From Bacilli bacterium (GTDB lineage Bacteria > Bacillota_I > Bacilli_A > RF39 > UBA660), in assembly GCA_017519965.1 (NCBI GenBank), contig JAFWRK010000046.1, positions 4,890-68,889 on the forward strand: 64,000 nucleotides of DNA, given 5' to 3'. This document shows positions 8,283-16,875 of the stretch, piece after piece. The notes below the pieces were generated by a model. It saw only the letters and a list, made by a program, of their open reading frames with translations, was not told the origin of the DNA and made no database searches. Both the position numbers and the translations under genes were made by a program. Position 1 is the first letter of the stretch; each line of letters starts with the position of its first letter.

Positions 8283-10683
8283 TTATAATGAAATTGAAAA
8301 GAAATGGCAAGATTATTGGGATAAGAATGAATCTTTTAAAGCTGTGAATAACTCTAGTAAGAAACCTTATTATATATTGGTAGAGTTTCCTTATCCATCA
8401 GGAGCAGGATTACATGTAGGACATGTTAGAAGTTATACTGCTCATGATGCTATGGCTAGAATGAGAAGAATGCAAGGAGAAAATGTATTATTTCCTATGG
8501 GATGGGATGCATTTGGAGCTCCTGCTGAACAATATGCTATAAAGAATCATATTCATCCTAAACAAGCAGTTGTTGAAAATATAAAGACATTTAAAGGACA
8601 AATGAAGAAGATGGGATTTTCATTTGATTGGTCTAGAGAATTTTCTACTACTGATCCTGATTACTACAAATGGACTCAATGGCAATTTTTACAATTCTAT
8701 AAACATGGAATGGCTTATAAGGATACTATTCCTGTTAACTGGTGTCCTACTTGTAAGAGTGTATTATCTAATGAAGATGCTGCAGGAGGAGTATGTGAAA
8801 GATGTGGATCTAAAGTTCAACAAAAGGAAAAGAGTCAATGGATGCTTCGTATGGCAGATTATGCAGAAGATTTATTGAAAGGATTAGATGATACTAATTT
8901 TGCTGATAGAGTTAAGTTAGGACAAATTAATTGGATTGGTAAAAGTGAAGGTGTAGAAGTAGATGTTGATATTGTAGGTGGAGGTAAATTCTCTATATTT
9001 ACTACTTGTATTGAAACTATATATGGAATTACTTTCTTTGTTATTGCTCCTGATGGTAAATTAATTAAGGAATTGATGCCTAGAGTAGAAAATAAAGATG
9101 AAGTATTGGCTTATATCGAAGAAACTGCTAATAAGTCTGCTATGGATAGAACAGAATTAAATAAAGGTAAGACTGGTGTAGAAGTAAAGGGTATTAAAGC
9201 TATTAATCCAGTTAATGGTAAAGAAGTTCCAGTATATTTAGGTGACTTTGTTTTAGGAGATTATGGTACTGGTGCTGTAATGGCTGTACCTGCTCATGAT
9301 CAAAGAGATTATGAGTATGCTAAGGAACATAATTTAGAAATTATTAGAGTAATTGATTCAGGTGATATTTCTGAACATGCTGTTGAAAAAGGTGAATATT
9401 TAGTAGATAGTAAAGCTGTTTTAGTAAATAGTGCAGAGTTTGATGGTTTAAGTGTTCCTAATGCTAAAGAAGCTATAACTAAGATGCTAGAAGAAAAGAA
9501 TATAGGAAGACGTGTTAATAATTATAAAATGCGTGATTGGATTTTCTCTCGTCAAAGATTCTGGGGAGAACCAATTCCTATGATTTATTGTGAAAAATGT
9601 GGATGGCAACCAATGAATGAAGAAGACTTACCATTGTTACTTCCTGATGTTGCTGAATATGAACCTACTGATAATGGAGAAAGTCCTTTAGCTAAAATTG
9701 ATGATTGGGTTAATACTAAGTGTCCAAAATGTGGTGGAGATGCTAAGAGAGAAACTGATACTATGCCTAACTGGGCTGGTTCTTCATGGTACTTCTTAAG
9801 ATTTATGGATGCTCATAATGCAAATGAGTTTGCATCAATGGATGCTATGAAGTATTGGAATAGAGTAGATTGGTATAATGGTGGTATGGAACATACTGCA
9901 AGACACTTATTATATGCTAGATTCTGGGTACAATTCTTATATAATATTGGATTAGTTCCAAATAAAGAAATGATTTGGACTAGAGTATCACATGGTATGA
10001 TTTTAGGTCCTGATGGATTGAAAATGTCTAAATCTAAAGGTAATGTAATAAATCCTGATGATATAGTTAGAGACTATGGAGCTGATACTTTAAGAGTTTA
10101 TGAAATGTTTATCGGTGATTATCAACAAGATGCTGCTTGGAGTGAAGATTCTTTAAGAGGATGTAGAAAATTCATTGATAGAATTGTTAGAATGAAAGAT
10201 ATAATAACTGATTCTAATAAATATACTAATGAAGTTTTAGCCAATAAAACTATAAAGAAAGTTGAAAATGATATATTATCATTAAAATATAATACAGCTA
10301 TTTCTTCTTTAATGATTATGTTAAATGAATATGATAAACAGGAAGAAGTAACTAAAGCTGATTATTCATTATTACTTACTTTATTAAATCCATTTGCTCC
10401 TCATATAACTGAAGAATTAAATGAACAAATTGGTAATAAACCTATTTGTGAATCAAGTTGGCCTAAATATGATGAGAGTAAAATAGTTGAAGATACAATT
10501 AGTATTGGTGTTCAAGTTAATGGTAAAGTTAGAGGAACAGTTGATATTAATGTAGATGATTCAGAAGAAGTTGTTAAAGAAAAAGCAATGAATGAAGAAA
10601 ATGTTAAAAAACATATTGATGGAAAAGAAGTAGTTAAAGTAATAGTTATTAAAGGTAGAATAGTTAATATAGTTGTTAAATAA
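8275..10683 (+). CDS. leuS: Leucyl-tRNA synthetase
   Basis: An 802-residue class I synthetase charging tRNA-Leu. HIGH-type motif HVGH near residue 46, KMSKS at 583-587, a zinc-knuckle-like segment with CPTC and CERC around residues 157-178, and a CP1 editing domain. The anticodon-binding and C-terminal domains are complete. Oddity: the editing-site threonine-rich loop, TTRPDT in most bacteria, reads TTCIET (residues 243-248), so the Arg and Asp are replaced, and the downstream HP motif is also lost; the HDQRD segment of the editing pocket is kept. Synthesis is controlled by the T-box upstream. Confidence 0.97.
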   Translation: MINYNEIEKKWQDYWDKNESFKAVNNSSKKPYYILVEFPYPSGAGLHVGHVRSYTAHDAMARMRRMQGENVLFPMGWDAFGAPAEQYAIKNHIHPKQAVVENIKTFKGQMKKMGFSFDWSREFSTTDPDYYKWTQWQFLQFYKHGMAYKDTIPVNWCPTCKSVLSNEDAAGGVCERCGSKVQQKEKSQWMLRMADYAEDLLKGLDDTNFADRVKLGQINWIGKSEGVEVDVDIVGGGKFSIFTTCIETIYGITFFVIAPDGKLIKELMPRVENKDEVLAYIEETANKSAMDRTELNKGKTGVEVKGIKAINPVNGKEVPVYLGDFVLGDYGTGAVMAVPAHDQRDYEYAKEHNLEIIRVIDSGDISEHAVEKGEYLVDSKAVLVNSAEFDGLSVPNAKEAITKMLEEKNIGRRVNNYKMRDWIFSRQRFWGEPIPMIYCEKCGWQPMNEEDLPLLLPDVAEYEPTDNGESPLAKIDDWVNTKCPKCGGDAKRETDTMPNWAGSSWYFLRFMDAHNANEFASMDAMKYWNRVDWYNGGMEHTARHLLYARFWVQFLYNIGLVPNKEMIWTRVSHGMILGPDGLKMSKSKGNVINPDDIVRDYGADTLRVYEMFIGDYQQDAAWSEDSLRGCRKFIDRIVRMKDIITDSNKYTNEVLANKTIKKVENDILSLKYNTAISSLMIMLNEYDKQEEVTKADYSLLLTLLNPFAPHITEELNEQIGNKPICESSWPKYDESKIVEDTISIGVQVNGKVRGTVDINVDDSEEVVKEKAMNEENVKKHIDGKEVVKVIVIKGRIVNIVVK

Positions 10684-10708
10684 AAAGTCGATTAATCGAC
10701 TTTTTTTA
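10682..10708 (+). terminator. Intrinsic terminator after leuS
   Basis: Stem AAAAGTCGATT / AATCGACTTTT followed by Ts directly after the leuS stop codon. Confidence 0.85.
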
Positions 10709-10743
10709 TTGTTACTTATTTTTATAATAGTATTGGTGATATT

Positions 10744-10911
10744 ATGAAAGTTAAAATATTTGATTGTGAAGATGAAACAGATCTTGAAGAAAGTGTTAAT
10801 AATTTTTTAGAAGGTATTAAAAATTTAGTTGATATTAAATATCAAGTTGGTTGTAGTGTCTATAGTGAAGAGCAGATTTTTTGTTTTTCAGCAATGATTA
10901 TATATTATTAA
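10744..10911 (+). CDS. cse60: Sporulation protein Cse60-like
   Basis: A 55-residue protein. The pattern KVKIFD near the N-terminus, an acidic helix, VDIKYQV, then EEQIFCFSAMIIY at the C-terminus matches the small Cse60 family, a sigma-E-dependent mother-cell product in Bacillus whose exact role is unknown. A GGTGAT ribosome site precedes the ATG by a normal distance. It stands alone between the leuS terminator and the flippase gene and fits the other sporulation genes of the window. Confidence 0.75.
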   Translation: MKVKIFDCEDETDLEESVNNFLEGIKNLVDIKYQVGCSVYSEEQIFCFSAMIIYY

Positions 10912-10944
10912 TATGTTATAATTTATTTATAGTGGAGTGTAGTT

Positions 10945-12582
10945 ATGAAGAAAGATAAAGTAATGAGGAAAAATTCATTTATTAAAGGTGCATTATTTGT
11001 AACTTTAGGAATAGTTATTACAAAGATTTTAGGTATCTTATACGTAATACCTTTTCATGCTTTAATTGGTGAAAAGGGTGGTGCCTTATATGGCTATGCA
11101 TATACTATTTATGTATTCTTTATTAGTTTATCTACTGCTGGAATTCCACTAGCTATAAGTAAATTAGTATCTGAATATAATACTATGGGTAATTATGATG
11201 CTAAAGATAGAGTTTTTTATTTAGGTAAAAAAATAGCTTTAATTTTCGGATTTATATGTTTTTTATTTTTAAATATATTTGCTTCATTATTTGCAAAAAT
11301 AATTATTGGTGATTTATCAGGTGGTAATACTATATCTGATGTTACTTTAGTTATTAGAATTATATCTACTGCTATTCTTATTGTACCTGTTATTAGTATT
11401 TATAGAGGTTATTATCAAGGACATAAATTTATGGAGCCTTATTCATTATCTCAAGTTATTGAACAATTATTTAGAGTATTAGTAATAATTATAGGTAGTT
11501 TTTTAGTATTAAAAGTTTTTAAATTGAGTTTAACTACAGCTGTTGGAGTTGCAGTATTTGGAGCCACTATAGGAGCTTTAGTTGCTTATATATATTTAGT
11601 TACTAAAATGATTAATAATAAGTCTAAATTTAAGAATAATGTTCCAAAAATAAAGATTCCTGTTAGTGATAAAGAATTAATTAGAAAGATATTCTATTAT
11701 TCAATTTCTTTAATATTAATTGATATATCTAAGTCTATCTATTCTTTTATTGATACTTTTAGTGTTGTTAATGGATTAGTGAATTATGCTAATTATACTG
11801 TTAGTGAAGCAGAAACTATAATGAGTATGCTATCTACATGGGCTACTAAGTTTAATATGATTGTATCTTCAGTAGCTACTGGTATAGTTGTTAGTTTAGT
11901 ACCTAATTTAACTCAAAGTATAGTTAATAAGAATGATCAAGATATTAATTCTAAAGTTAATCAAGCAATTGGTATATGTCTATATTTAACTATTCCTATG
12001 GTCTTTGGAATTTCATTTTTAGCTAAACCATTGTGGAATTTATTTTATGGCTCTAGTGATGTAGGTCCTACATTACTTTCATATTTTATTTTTACTGGAC
12101 TCGCTTCTAGTTTGTTCACTGTAATAATTACTATAATTCATTTATTTAAAGATAATAAGATTTTAGCTATAAGTTTATTTACTGGTGTTATTGTTAAGAT
12201 GCTATTTAATGTACCTTTAATTAGTTCATTCTGTAGAAGAGGTTTTCCAGCATATTATGGAGTAATAAGTGCTACTATATTTGGATATTTAATATCTATT
12301 GTTATTTCTTTAGTTTATTTAAATAGAAAGAGCAATATTAATTTTGAAAAACTAGTAAGTAATTTCTTTGATATACTTTGTGGAAGTATACTTATGTTAT
12401 TTGTTTTATTTATTATTAAATTTTTTATACCATTTAATTCTATTAATAGATTTATAAATTTAATGGTAATAGTCTTTTATTCTATAATTGGAATAATAAT
12501 ATATTTCTTTACTACATATAAGTTTAAGACTATAGATAAACTATTTGGTAAAGATTTTATAAACAAAATAATAAAGAGATAA
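10945..12582 (+). CDS. Lipid-linked polysaccharide flippase, SpoVB/MurJ-type (MVF/MOP superfamily)
   Basis: A 545-residue polytopic protein with about 14 hydrophobic helices and the polysaccharide-transporter pattern of SpoVB/MurJ proteins: an N-terminal FIKGALFVTLG helix, YAYTIYVF, SLSTAGIPLAISKLVSEY, and a YRGYYQGHKFM loop at about residue 155. Family role: moving lipid-linked peptidoglycan or teichoic precursors across the membrane. The downstream convergent FemXAB genes act on the same lipid II pathway. Whether it is MurJ-like (vegetative) or SpoVB-like (cortex) cannot be decided from sequence alone; the YRGYYQG motif resembles the SpoVB branch. Confidence 0.85.
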   Translation: MKKDKVMRKNSFIKGALFVTLGIVITKILGILYVIPFHALIGEKGGALYGYAYTIYVFFISLSTAGIPLAISKLVSEYNTMGNYDAKDRVFYLGKKIALIFGFICFLFLNIFASLFAKIIIGDLSGGNTISDVTLVIRIISTAILIVPVISIYRGYYQGHKFMEPYSLSQVIEQLFRVLVIIIGSFLVLKVFKLSLTTAVGVAVFGATIGALVAYIYLVTKMINNKSKFKNNVPKIKIPVSDKELIRKIFYYSISLILIDISKSIYSFIDTFSVVNGLVNYANYTVSEAETIMSMLSTWATKFNMIVSSVATGIVVSLVPNLTQSIVNKNDQDINSKVNQAIGICLYLTIPMVFGISFLAKPLWNLFYGSSDVGPTLLSYFIFTGLASSLFTVIITIIHLFKDNKILAISLFTGVIVKMLFNVPLISSFCRRGFPAYYGVISATIFGYLISIVISLVYLNRKSNINFEKLVSNFFDILCGSILMLFVLFIIKFFIPFNSINRFINLMVIVFYSIIGIIIYFFTTYKFKTIDKLFGKDFINKIIKR

Positions 12583-12604
12583 TTTTATCTCTTTATTTTC
12601 TTTT
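12573..12604. terminator. Bidirectional terminator between flippase and FemXAB genes
   Basis: AAAGAGATA / TATCTCTTT stem with an AATT-rich loop overlaps the ends of both converging genes, flanked by A-rich and T-rich runs. Confidence 0.7.
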
Positions 12605-13886
12605 TTAATTTTTTTAAATTGTGATATAAAGAATATGCTAAATTATATGAGTGATACCAGAATGGAGAAATAACTAAATCAAATTCTCCTAATAATTCTA
12701 CTACATGTCCTCCAAAACTCTTTTTAAATAGGTAAAGTCCATATAATGGATTATCCTTATTAAAGTCTCCTGTTATACCATAGAAGTTATATCTTTTATA
12801 GTGGTTATCTATAGCATATTTTACTCCTGCATAATGAACTGTATATGCTGATTGAAATTGCATTAAGTTATCATCTGTTCCTCCATATAGTGATAATACT
12901 TCATTACCATATATTAGGAAAAGAATTCCTCCTAATGTTTTTTTATTTCCATACTCTTTCTTGTATTCTTTAATTTTTTCTATTTGTTTTTTTAATCTTT
13001 CTATTGAATCATTATCTTGTTTATTAGATGATTCATATTTTTTCTCATTCATCTTTAATAGATTATTATCATGTTTATATATTCTATCTTTTAATGATTT
13101 TTCTATTTCTTCTAATTCTTTATTTGTATTGTCCTCATATTCATTGAAATCTATTTCGGCGATTAATACTTTTAGTATTCCCGTATCATGTAGTGAATCC
13201 CACATGCTTTCATAATATGATAATGGCCTATCTATAAATTCTCTTCTATCTGATGTGTGTTCCATTATATTTTTAAAAATTATTAGTTCATCTCTATTGA
13301 TTTCTCTTGTTGTAATACAAGACTTTTCATTTTTTCTTAAGATTTGTCTTGTTTTAGATTCCATATCTTTTTGTACTTCTTCTTCAGATCTACCATTAAT
13401 TTCAATTACATGCATCCATCTAGGTTGTAATGTATCTTGCATAAGATTGAATCCAAAATGTTTATATCCTAAGCTTTTTAGATTATCAAAAGATTGATAA
13501 TTATTATATCCATTCTCTACAATATTACCATTATTATCTCTTTCTTGATATTCTACATATGGATCAATCTTTAGTAAAAATCCTTTTTCTTTCTTTAGAA
13601 ATTTTTTTATTTCTTTAGTAAATTCTTCTAGTAGTTCTTTATTATTATAATCAACTAGTAATCCTCTTGGAGAATAAAATAATTTCTTTTTAATAATTGG
13701 TATTACTTTTGCAAGTAATAAAGCTCCAGCTTTTATTTCTTCATTATCTTCTAAACCTATATAGTATGGTATCCAATTATTTTTTTCTTTAAGATTTGCC
13801 CATTCTTTTGTTTGATGAAAAGTTATCTGTTCATGTTTATCAGCAAAGTCTTTAAATTCCTTTTCATTTAACTTTACTAACTTCAT
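12585..13886 (-). CDS. FemXAB-family peptidoglycan bridge aminoacyltransferase (copy 2)
   Basis: A 433-residue protein of the FemA/FemX/MurM family, which adds amino acids from aminoacyl-tRNA to lipid II to build interpeptide bridges. Seen here: HQTKEWANLK near residue 24, YSPRGLLVDY, a GFNLMQDTLQPRWMHVIE segment, and near the end YNFYGITGDF followed by KKSFGGHVVELLGEFD, the usual C-terminal acyltransferase motif. Residues ~245-315 are a charged coiled coil corresponding to the FemA helical arm. It overlaps the upstream copy by 23 bases. Confidence 0.9.
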   Translation of the reverse strand: MKLVKLNEKEFKDFADKHEQITFHQTKEWANLKEKNNWIPYYIGLEDNEEIKAGALLLAKVIPIIKKKLFYSPRGLLVDYNNKELLEEFTKEIKKFLKKEKGFLLKIDPYVEYQERDNNGNIVENGYNNYQSFDNLKSLGYKHFGFNLMQDTLQPRWMHVIEINGRSEEEVQKDMESKTRQILRKNEKSCITTREINRDELIIFKNIMEHTSDRREFIDRPLSYYESMWDSLHDTGILKVLIAEIDFNEYEDNTNKELEEIEKSLKDRIYKHDNNLLKMNEKKYESSNKQDNDSIERLKKQIEKIKEYKKEYGNKKTLGGILFLIYGNEVLSLYGGTDDNLMQFQSAYTVHYAGVKYAIDNHYKRYNFYGITGDFNKDNPLYGLYLFKKSFGGHVVELLGEFDLVISPFWYHSYNLAYSLYHNLKKLKKKIKR

Positions 13887-15183
13887 TTTCTATCTCCTTT
13901 TTACTTTTCTTTCTTATAATACTTCTATATATAGGTACTAATTTTGTAAATACGAAATACATTATTTTATTTGTTACAAAATCAAATTCTCCTAAAAACT
14001 CTATATAGTCTCCACCAAATTTCTTCTTAAATTCGTGTAATCCTAGTCTTGGGTTATCTTTTGATAAATCTCCAATTGTACCAAATTGATCATATATTTT
14101 AAGTCCTTTTTCTTTGCAGTATTTGATATGTTCATAATATGTATTGTAATTAACGTATGTTTCAGATAAATCATTATGATTTCCTGCATATAGAACCCAT
14201 GCTTTATCTCCATATTCTATTATCATATGTGCCGATAATGTTACTGAAGTTCCATATTTTGTACGATAAGACTTATATTTTTCTATTTCTTCAGCTATGT
14301 TTCTTCTTTGTTTTTGTAACTCTGCTAATTTACTTTTTGCACTTTTACTTAAGTTATCTATAGGCATTATAGATATTTGATCATTTATTCTTTTTAGTTG
14401 TTTTTCTAGTGCTTGAATTGTTTTGTTAAAGTTTATTTTTCCTAAAAATAAAGTTGCTTTACTATTTTTACTACCATTGAATATTTCATATAGTGTTTCA
14501 TAATAATCTTCATTATATGAGACAAAGTCTTTTCTTGATTCTGTAAGCATCATTAAATTGTAGAATTCTTTTATATCTTTTTGTGTACCAATTTCTACTT
14601 CTGTTTCTAATTTTAATGATTTAGCTATTCTTTGTTTAGTAGTTTTTGAAAAATGTTCTTCAATTGTCTCTAAATCTTGATTTAAATCTATTCTAAAAGT
14701 ATATCTAGGTTGCATTGTTTCAAAGTTTTTTGTAAATCCTAGATGTTTCCATCCTAATTCTTTTAGTGATTTGAATATTTCATCAATATTATTATTTAAT
14801 TCATTTTCTTCATTTAAGTAATTATATGACTTATATATTAAATCAGGATCTATTTTTACAAATATCGCCTTTTTTGATTTTGCAAACTCTATTATTTTAT
14901 TTGTCATTGTTTTTAATAATTCTTTTTTATTGTAATCTATAACAAATCCTCTAGGAGCATAAAAATAACTATAATTCATTGGAAGATGTTTTTGAAGTAA
15001 TAATGTTGCTCCTACTAATTCATCTTCTTCATTTACTAATCCTAAATAATAGGGAGTAAGGTTTTTCTTTACTTTGCAGAATTCTCCCCATGATGAAGAT
15101 TGTAAGAAATGTGATTTAGTTGGATGATTTTTAATGTAATCGTCAAATTTTTCTTTTTCTATGTTTTTAAGTCTTAACATCAT
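13864..15183 (-). CDS. FemXAB-family peptidoglycan bridge aminoacyltransferase (copy 1)
   Basis: A 439-residue paralogue of the downstream gene with the same architecture: FLQSSSWGEFCK, YAPRGFVIDY, NFETMQPRYTFRIDL, a coiled-coil arm around residues 250-300, and KKFGGDYIEFLGEFDF at the end. Two closely spaced ATG codons (15183 and 15180) are possible; the second has the better distance from the GAGG site. The two genes form one minus-strand operon, as femA/femB or murM/murN pairs do, suggesting a bridge of at least two residues, each copy adding one. That assignment is inference. Confidence 0.9.
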   Translation of the reverse strand: MMLRLKNIEKEKFDDYIKNHPTKSHFLQSSSWGEFCKVKKNLTPYYLGLVNEEDELVGATLLLQKHLPMNYSYFYAPRGFVIDYNKKELLKTMTNKIIEFAKSKKAIFVKIDPDLIYKSYNYLNEENELNNNIDEIFKSLKELGWKHLGFTKNFETMQPRYTFRIDLNQDLETIEEHFSKTTKQRIAKSLKLETEVEIGTQKDIKEFYNLMMLTESRKDFVSYNEDYYETLYEIFNGSKNSKATLFLGKINFNKTIQALEKQLKRINDQISIMPIDNLSKSAKSKLAELQKQRRNIAEEIEKYKSYRTKYGTSVTLSAHMIIEYGDKAWVLYAGNHNDLSETYVNYNTYYEHIKYCKEKGLKIYDQFGTIGDLSKDNPRLGLHEFKKKFGGDYIEFLGEFDFVTNKIMYFVFTKLVPIYRSIIRKKSKKEIENEVSKVK

Positions 15184-15233
15184 TGTGCCTCACTTTCTTA
15201 TAGTTTTAGTATACCATAGAAAGTGTTTTATAA

Positions 15234-15260
15234 TAAAAAAAACAGTATATTTTTACTGTT
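15234..15260 (-). terminator. Intrinsic terminator of the 54-residue gene
   Basis: On the minus strand AAACAGTA / TACTGTTT with an A-rich loop is followed by an eight-base T run directly after the small gene. Confidence 0.7.
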
Positions 15261-15424
15261 TATAACATATATAAATTGTCATCTTCCTGTATATATGAAT
15301 TTTTTTTGTTTATTATTTTATCTAGTTTCTCATTTATATCTTTTAATAATAATTCAATATTATCTATTTTTTCATATATATTGTTTTGAATTATAGGTGG
15401 AATAATAAATGGTGGTTGATTCAT
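15260..15424 (-). CDS. Small hypothetical protein, 54 residues
   Basis: A short open frame in the 316-base gap between FemXAB copy 1 and trmB. An AAGGGAT ribosome-site-like sequence precedes the ATG, and a clean terminator follows the stop, which supports a real gene. The protein has a proline/isoleucine-rich start (PPFIIPP) and then an amphipathic, heptad-like helix rich in Ile, Leu, Lys and Asp (residues ~16-42), consistent with a short coiled coil. No family recognised. Confidence 0.5.
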   Translation of the reverse strand: MNQPPFIIPPIIQNNIYEKIDNIELLLKDINEKLDKIINKKNSYIQEDDNLYML

Positions 15425-15499
15425 AATAATCCCTTGCTTTCACTATAGTATATGTTTTTTTAATTCTTATTGTGATAAAATATCTACAGGTGAATTTAT

Positions 15500-16126
15500 A
15501 TGAGATTACGTAATGTTAAAAATAAAGAAGAAATATTAAATAATTCTAAATTTTTAGTTAAGAATTATATGGATTATAAAGGTAACTGGAGTAGTTATTT
15601 CAATAATGATAATCCAATATATATTGAAATTGGTATGGGAAAAGGAAAATTTATAATTGAGAATGCTGTTAGATATCCTGATATTAATTTTATTGGTATT
15701 GAAAAGTTTGATAGTGTTTTAGCTAAAAGTTTACCTAAAATTCCTGATAATTTAACTAATTTGGCAATTATTAGGATGGATGCTTTAAATATTGAAAATG
15801 CTTTTTCTAATGAAATTAGTAGAATATATCTAAACTTTTCTGATCCATGGCCTAAAGATAGACATCATTTGCGTAGATTAACTAGTAGAGTCTTTTTAGA
15901 AAAGTATGATTCTATCTTTAAGGATACTTCAGAAATATTTCAAAGAACTGATAATCAGCAATTATTTATTTATTCTTTAGAATCTTTATCTGCTTTTGGA
16001 TATACGCTATCGGATATCTCTTTTGATCTTCATAAAAATATAGATGAAAGTTTAATAACTACTGAATATGAAGATAAGTTTTCTTCTAAAGGTATGCCAA
16101 TATACTCTTTAGTTGCTAGAAAATAA
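15500..16126 (+). CDS. trmB: tRNA (guanine-N7-)-methyltransferase
   Basis: A 208-residue SAM-dependent methyltransferase that makes m7G46 in tRNA. Motif I reads EIGMGKGKFI (residues ~40-49), followed by the TrmB-specific NFSDPWPKDRHHLRRLT stretch that contains the catalytic/binding residues, and a C-terminal TEYEDKF segment used in substrate recognition. Length is normal for Bacillota. An AGGTGAA ribosome site precedes the ATG. Confidence 0.97.
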   Translation: MRLRNVKNKEEILNNSKFLVKNYMDYKGNWSSYFNNDNPIYIEIGMGKGKFIIENAVRYPDINFIGIEKFDSVLAKSLPKIPDNLTNLAIIRMDALNIENAFSNEISRIYLNFSDPWPKDRHHLRRLTSRVFLEKYDSIFKDTSEIFQRTDNQQLFIYSLESLSAFGYTLSDISFDLHKNIDESLITTEYEDKFSSKGMPIYSLVARK

Positions 16127-16195
16127 TGTAAATATGAGTATTTTATTTTTACATTTACAAAAAATTTGATATAATGTAGTAAGAGTAGGTGAAAT

Positions 16196-16861
16196 ATGAA
16201 AAAGTTAATTGTTTTGCTCTCTGTTATTCTACTGCTTGTGACTGGTTGTAGTATTACTACTCTAAGTAATGTTGATATTGGTAGTAATATGAAAACTATT
16301 CTATCAGAGAAGACAAAATTATATAATGTCTATTTTGAGGGGTATAAATATTATGTTCCTAAAGGTCTTAATTTTTTAGACAAGGATGAATATAATGCTA
16401 AATTTGTTGATAAATTTGGAAATAGGTATTTCTTATATGTTGATGTTATTAGTTATTATCATAAAGTAGAAAATACTTATGAAGAAAATAATACTTCTCA
16501 TTATTCTAGAAAACTAGATTACAATAAGAAAATTGGTTATATACAAATCGATAAGAAAAAGAATAATTATTATTTAATTAATTTTATGTTTAATTATGCT
16601 AAGATGGAAGCTTATGTTCCTGAAGATGAATTAATTGAAGTTGTTGATAATATGTGTTTTGTCTTAAGATCTATTGATTTTAATGATAGTGTTTTAGAAA
16701 GTTTAGTTGGAGAGAACGTTTTGGATTATCAAGAAGAAAGCTTTAATTTATTTGATACTGATAGTTCTGATGATAACTTTTTAGATGTAGTTACAAAATA
16801 TGAAGATGAAGAATTCTCTAAGTCTATGGATGAAGAACAAATAGACTTGGATAATGAGTAA
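16196..16861 (+). CDS. Lipoprotein of unknown function
   Basis: A 221-residue protein with a type II signal peptide: basic start, hydrophobic core and lipobox LVTGC, with lipidated Cys18. The mature part is rich in Tyr, Asp and Asn and has an acidic C-terminal tail. No family recognised. Begins a plus-strand run with the next three genes (gaps of 14, 12 and -8 bases), which all look like envelope or membrane-associated factors. Confidence 0.75.
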   Translation: MKKLIVLLSVILLLVTGCSITTLSNVDIGSNMKTILSEKTKLYNVYFEGYKYYVPKGLNFLDKDEYNAKFVDKFGNRYFLYVDVISYYHKVENTYEENNTSHYSRKLDYNKKIGYIQIDKKKNNYYLINFMFNYAKMEAYVPEDELIEVVDNMCFVLRSIDFNDSVLESLVGENVLDYQEESFNLFDTDSSDDNFLDVVTKYEDEEFSKSMDEEQIDLDNE

Positions 16862-16875
16862 AAAGAGGTGAACTC

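Noticed and set aside
12961..13497. Plus-strand open frames opposite the FemXAB genes
   Set aside because: They encode Ser/Phe/Ile-rich sequence expected from the complement of AT-rich coding DNA and have no ribosome sites.
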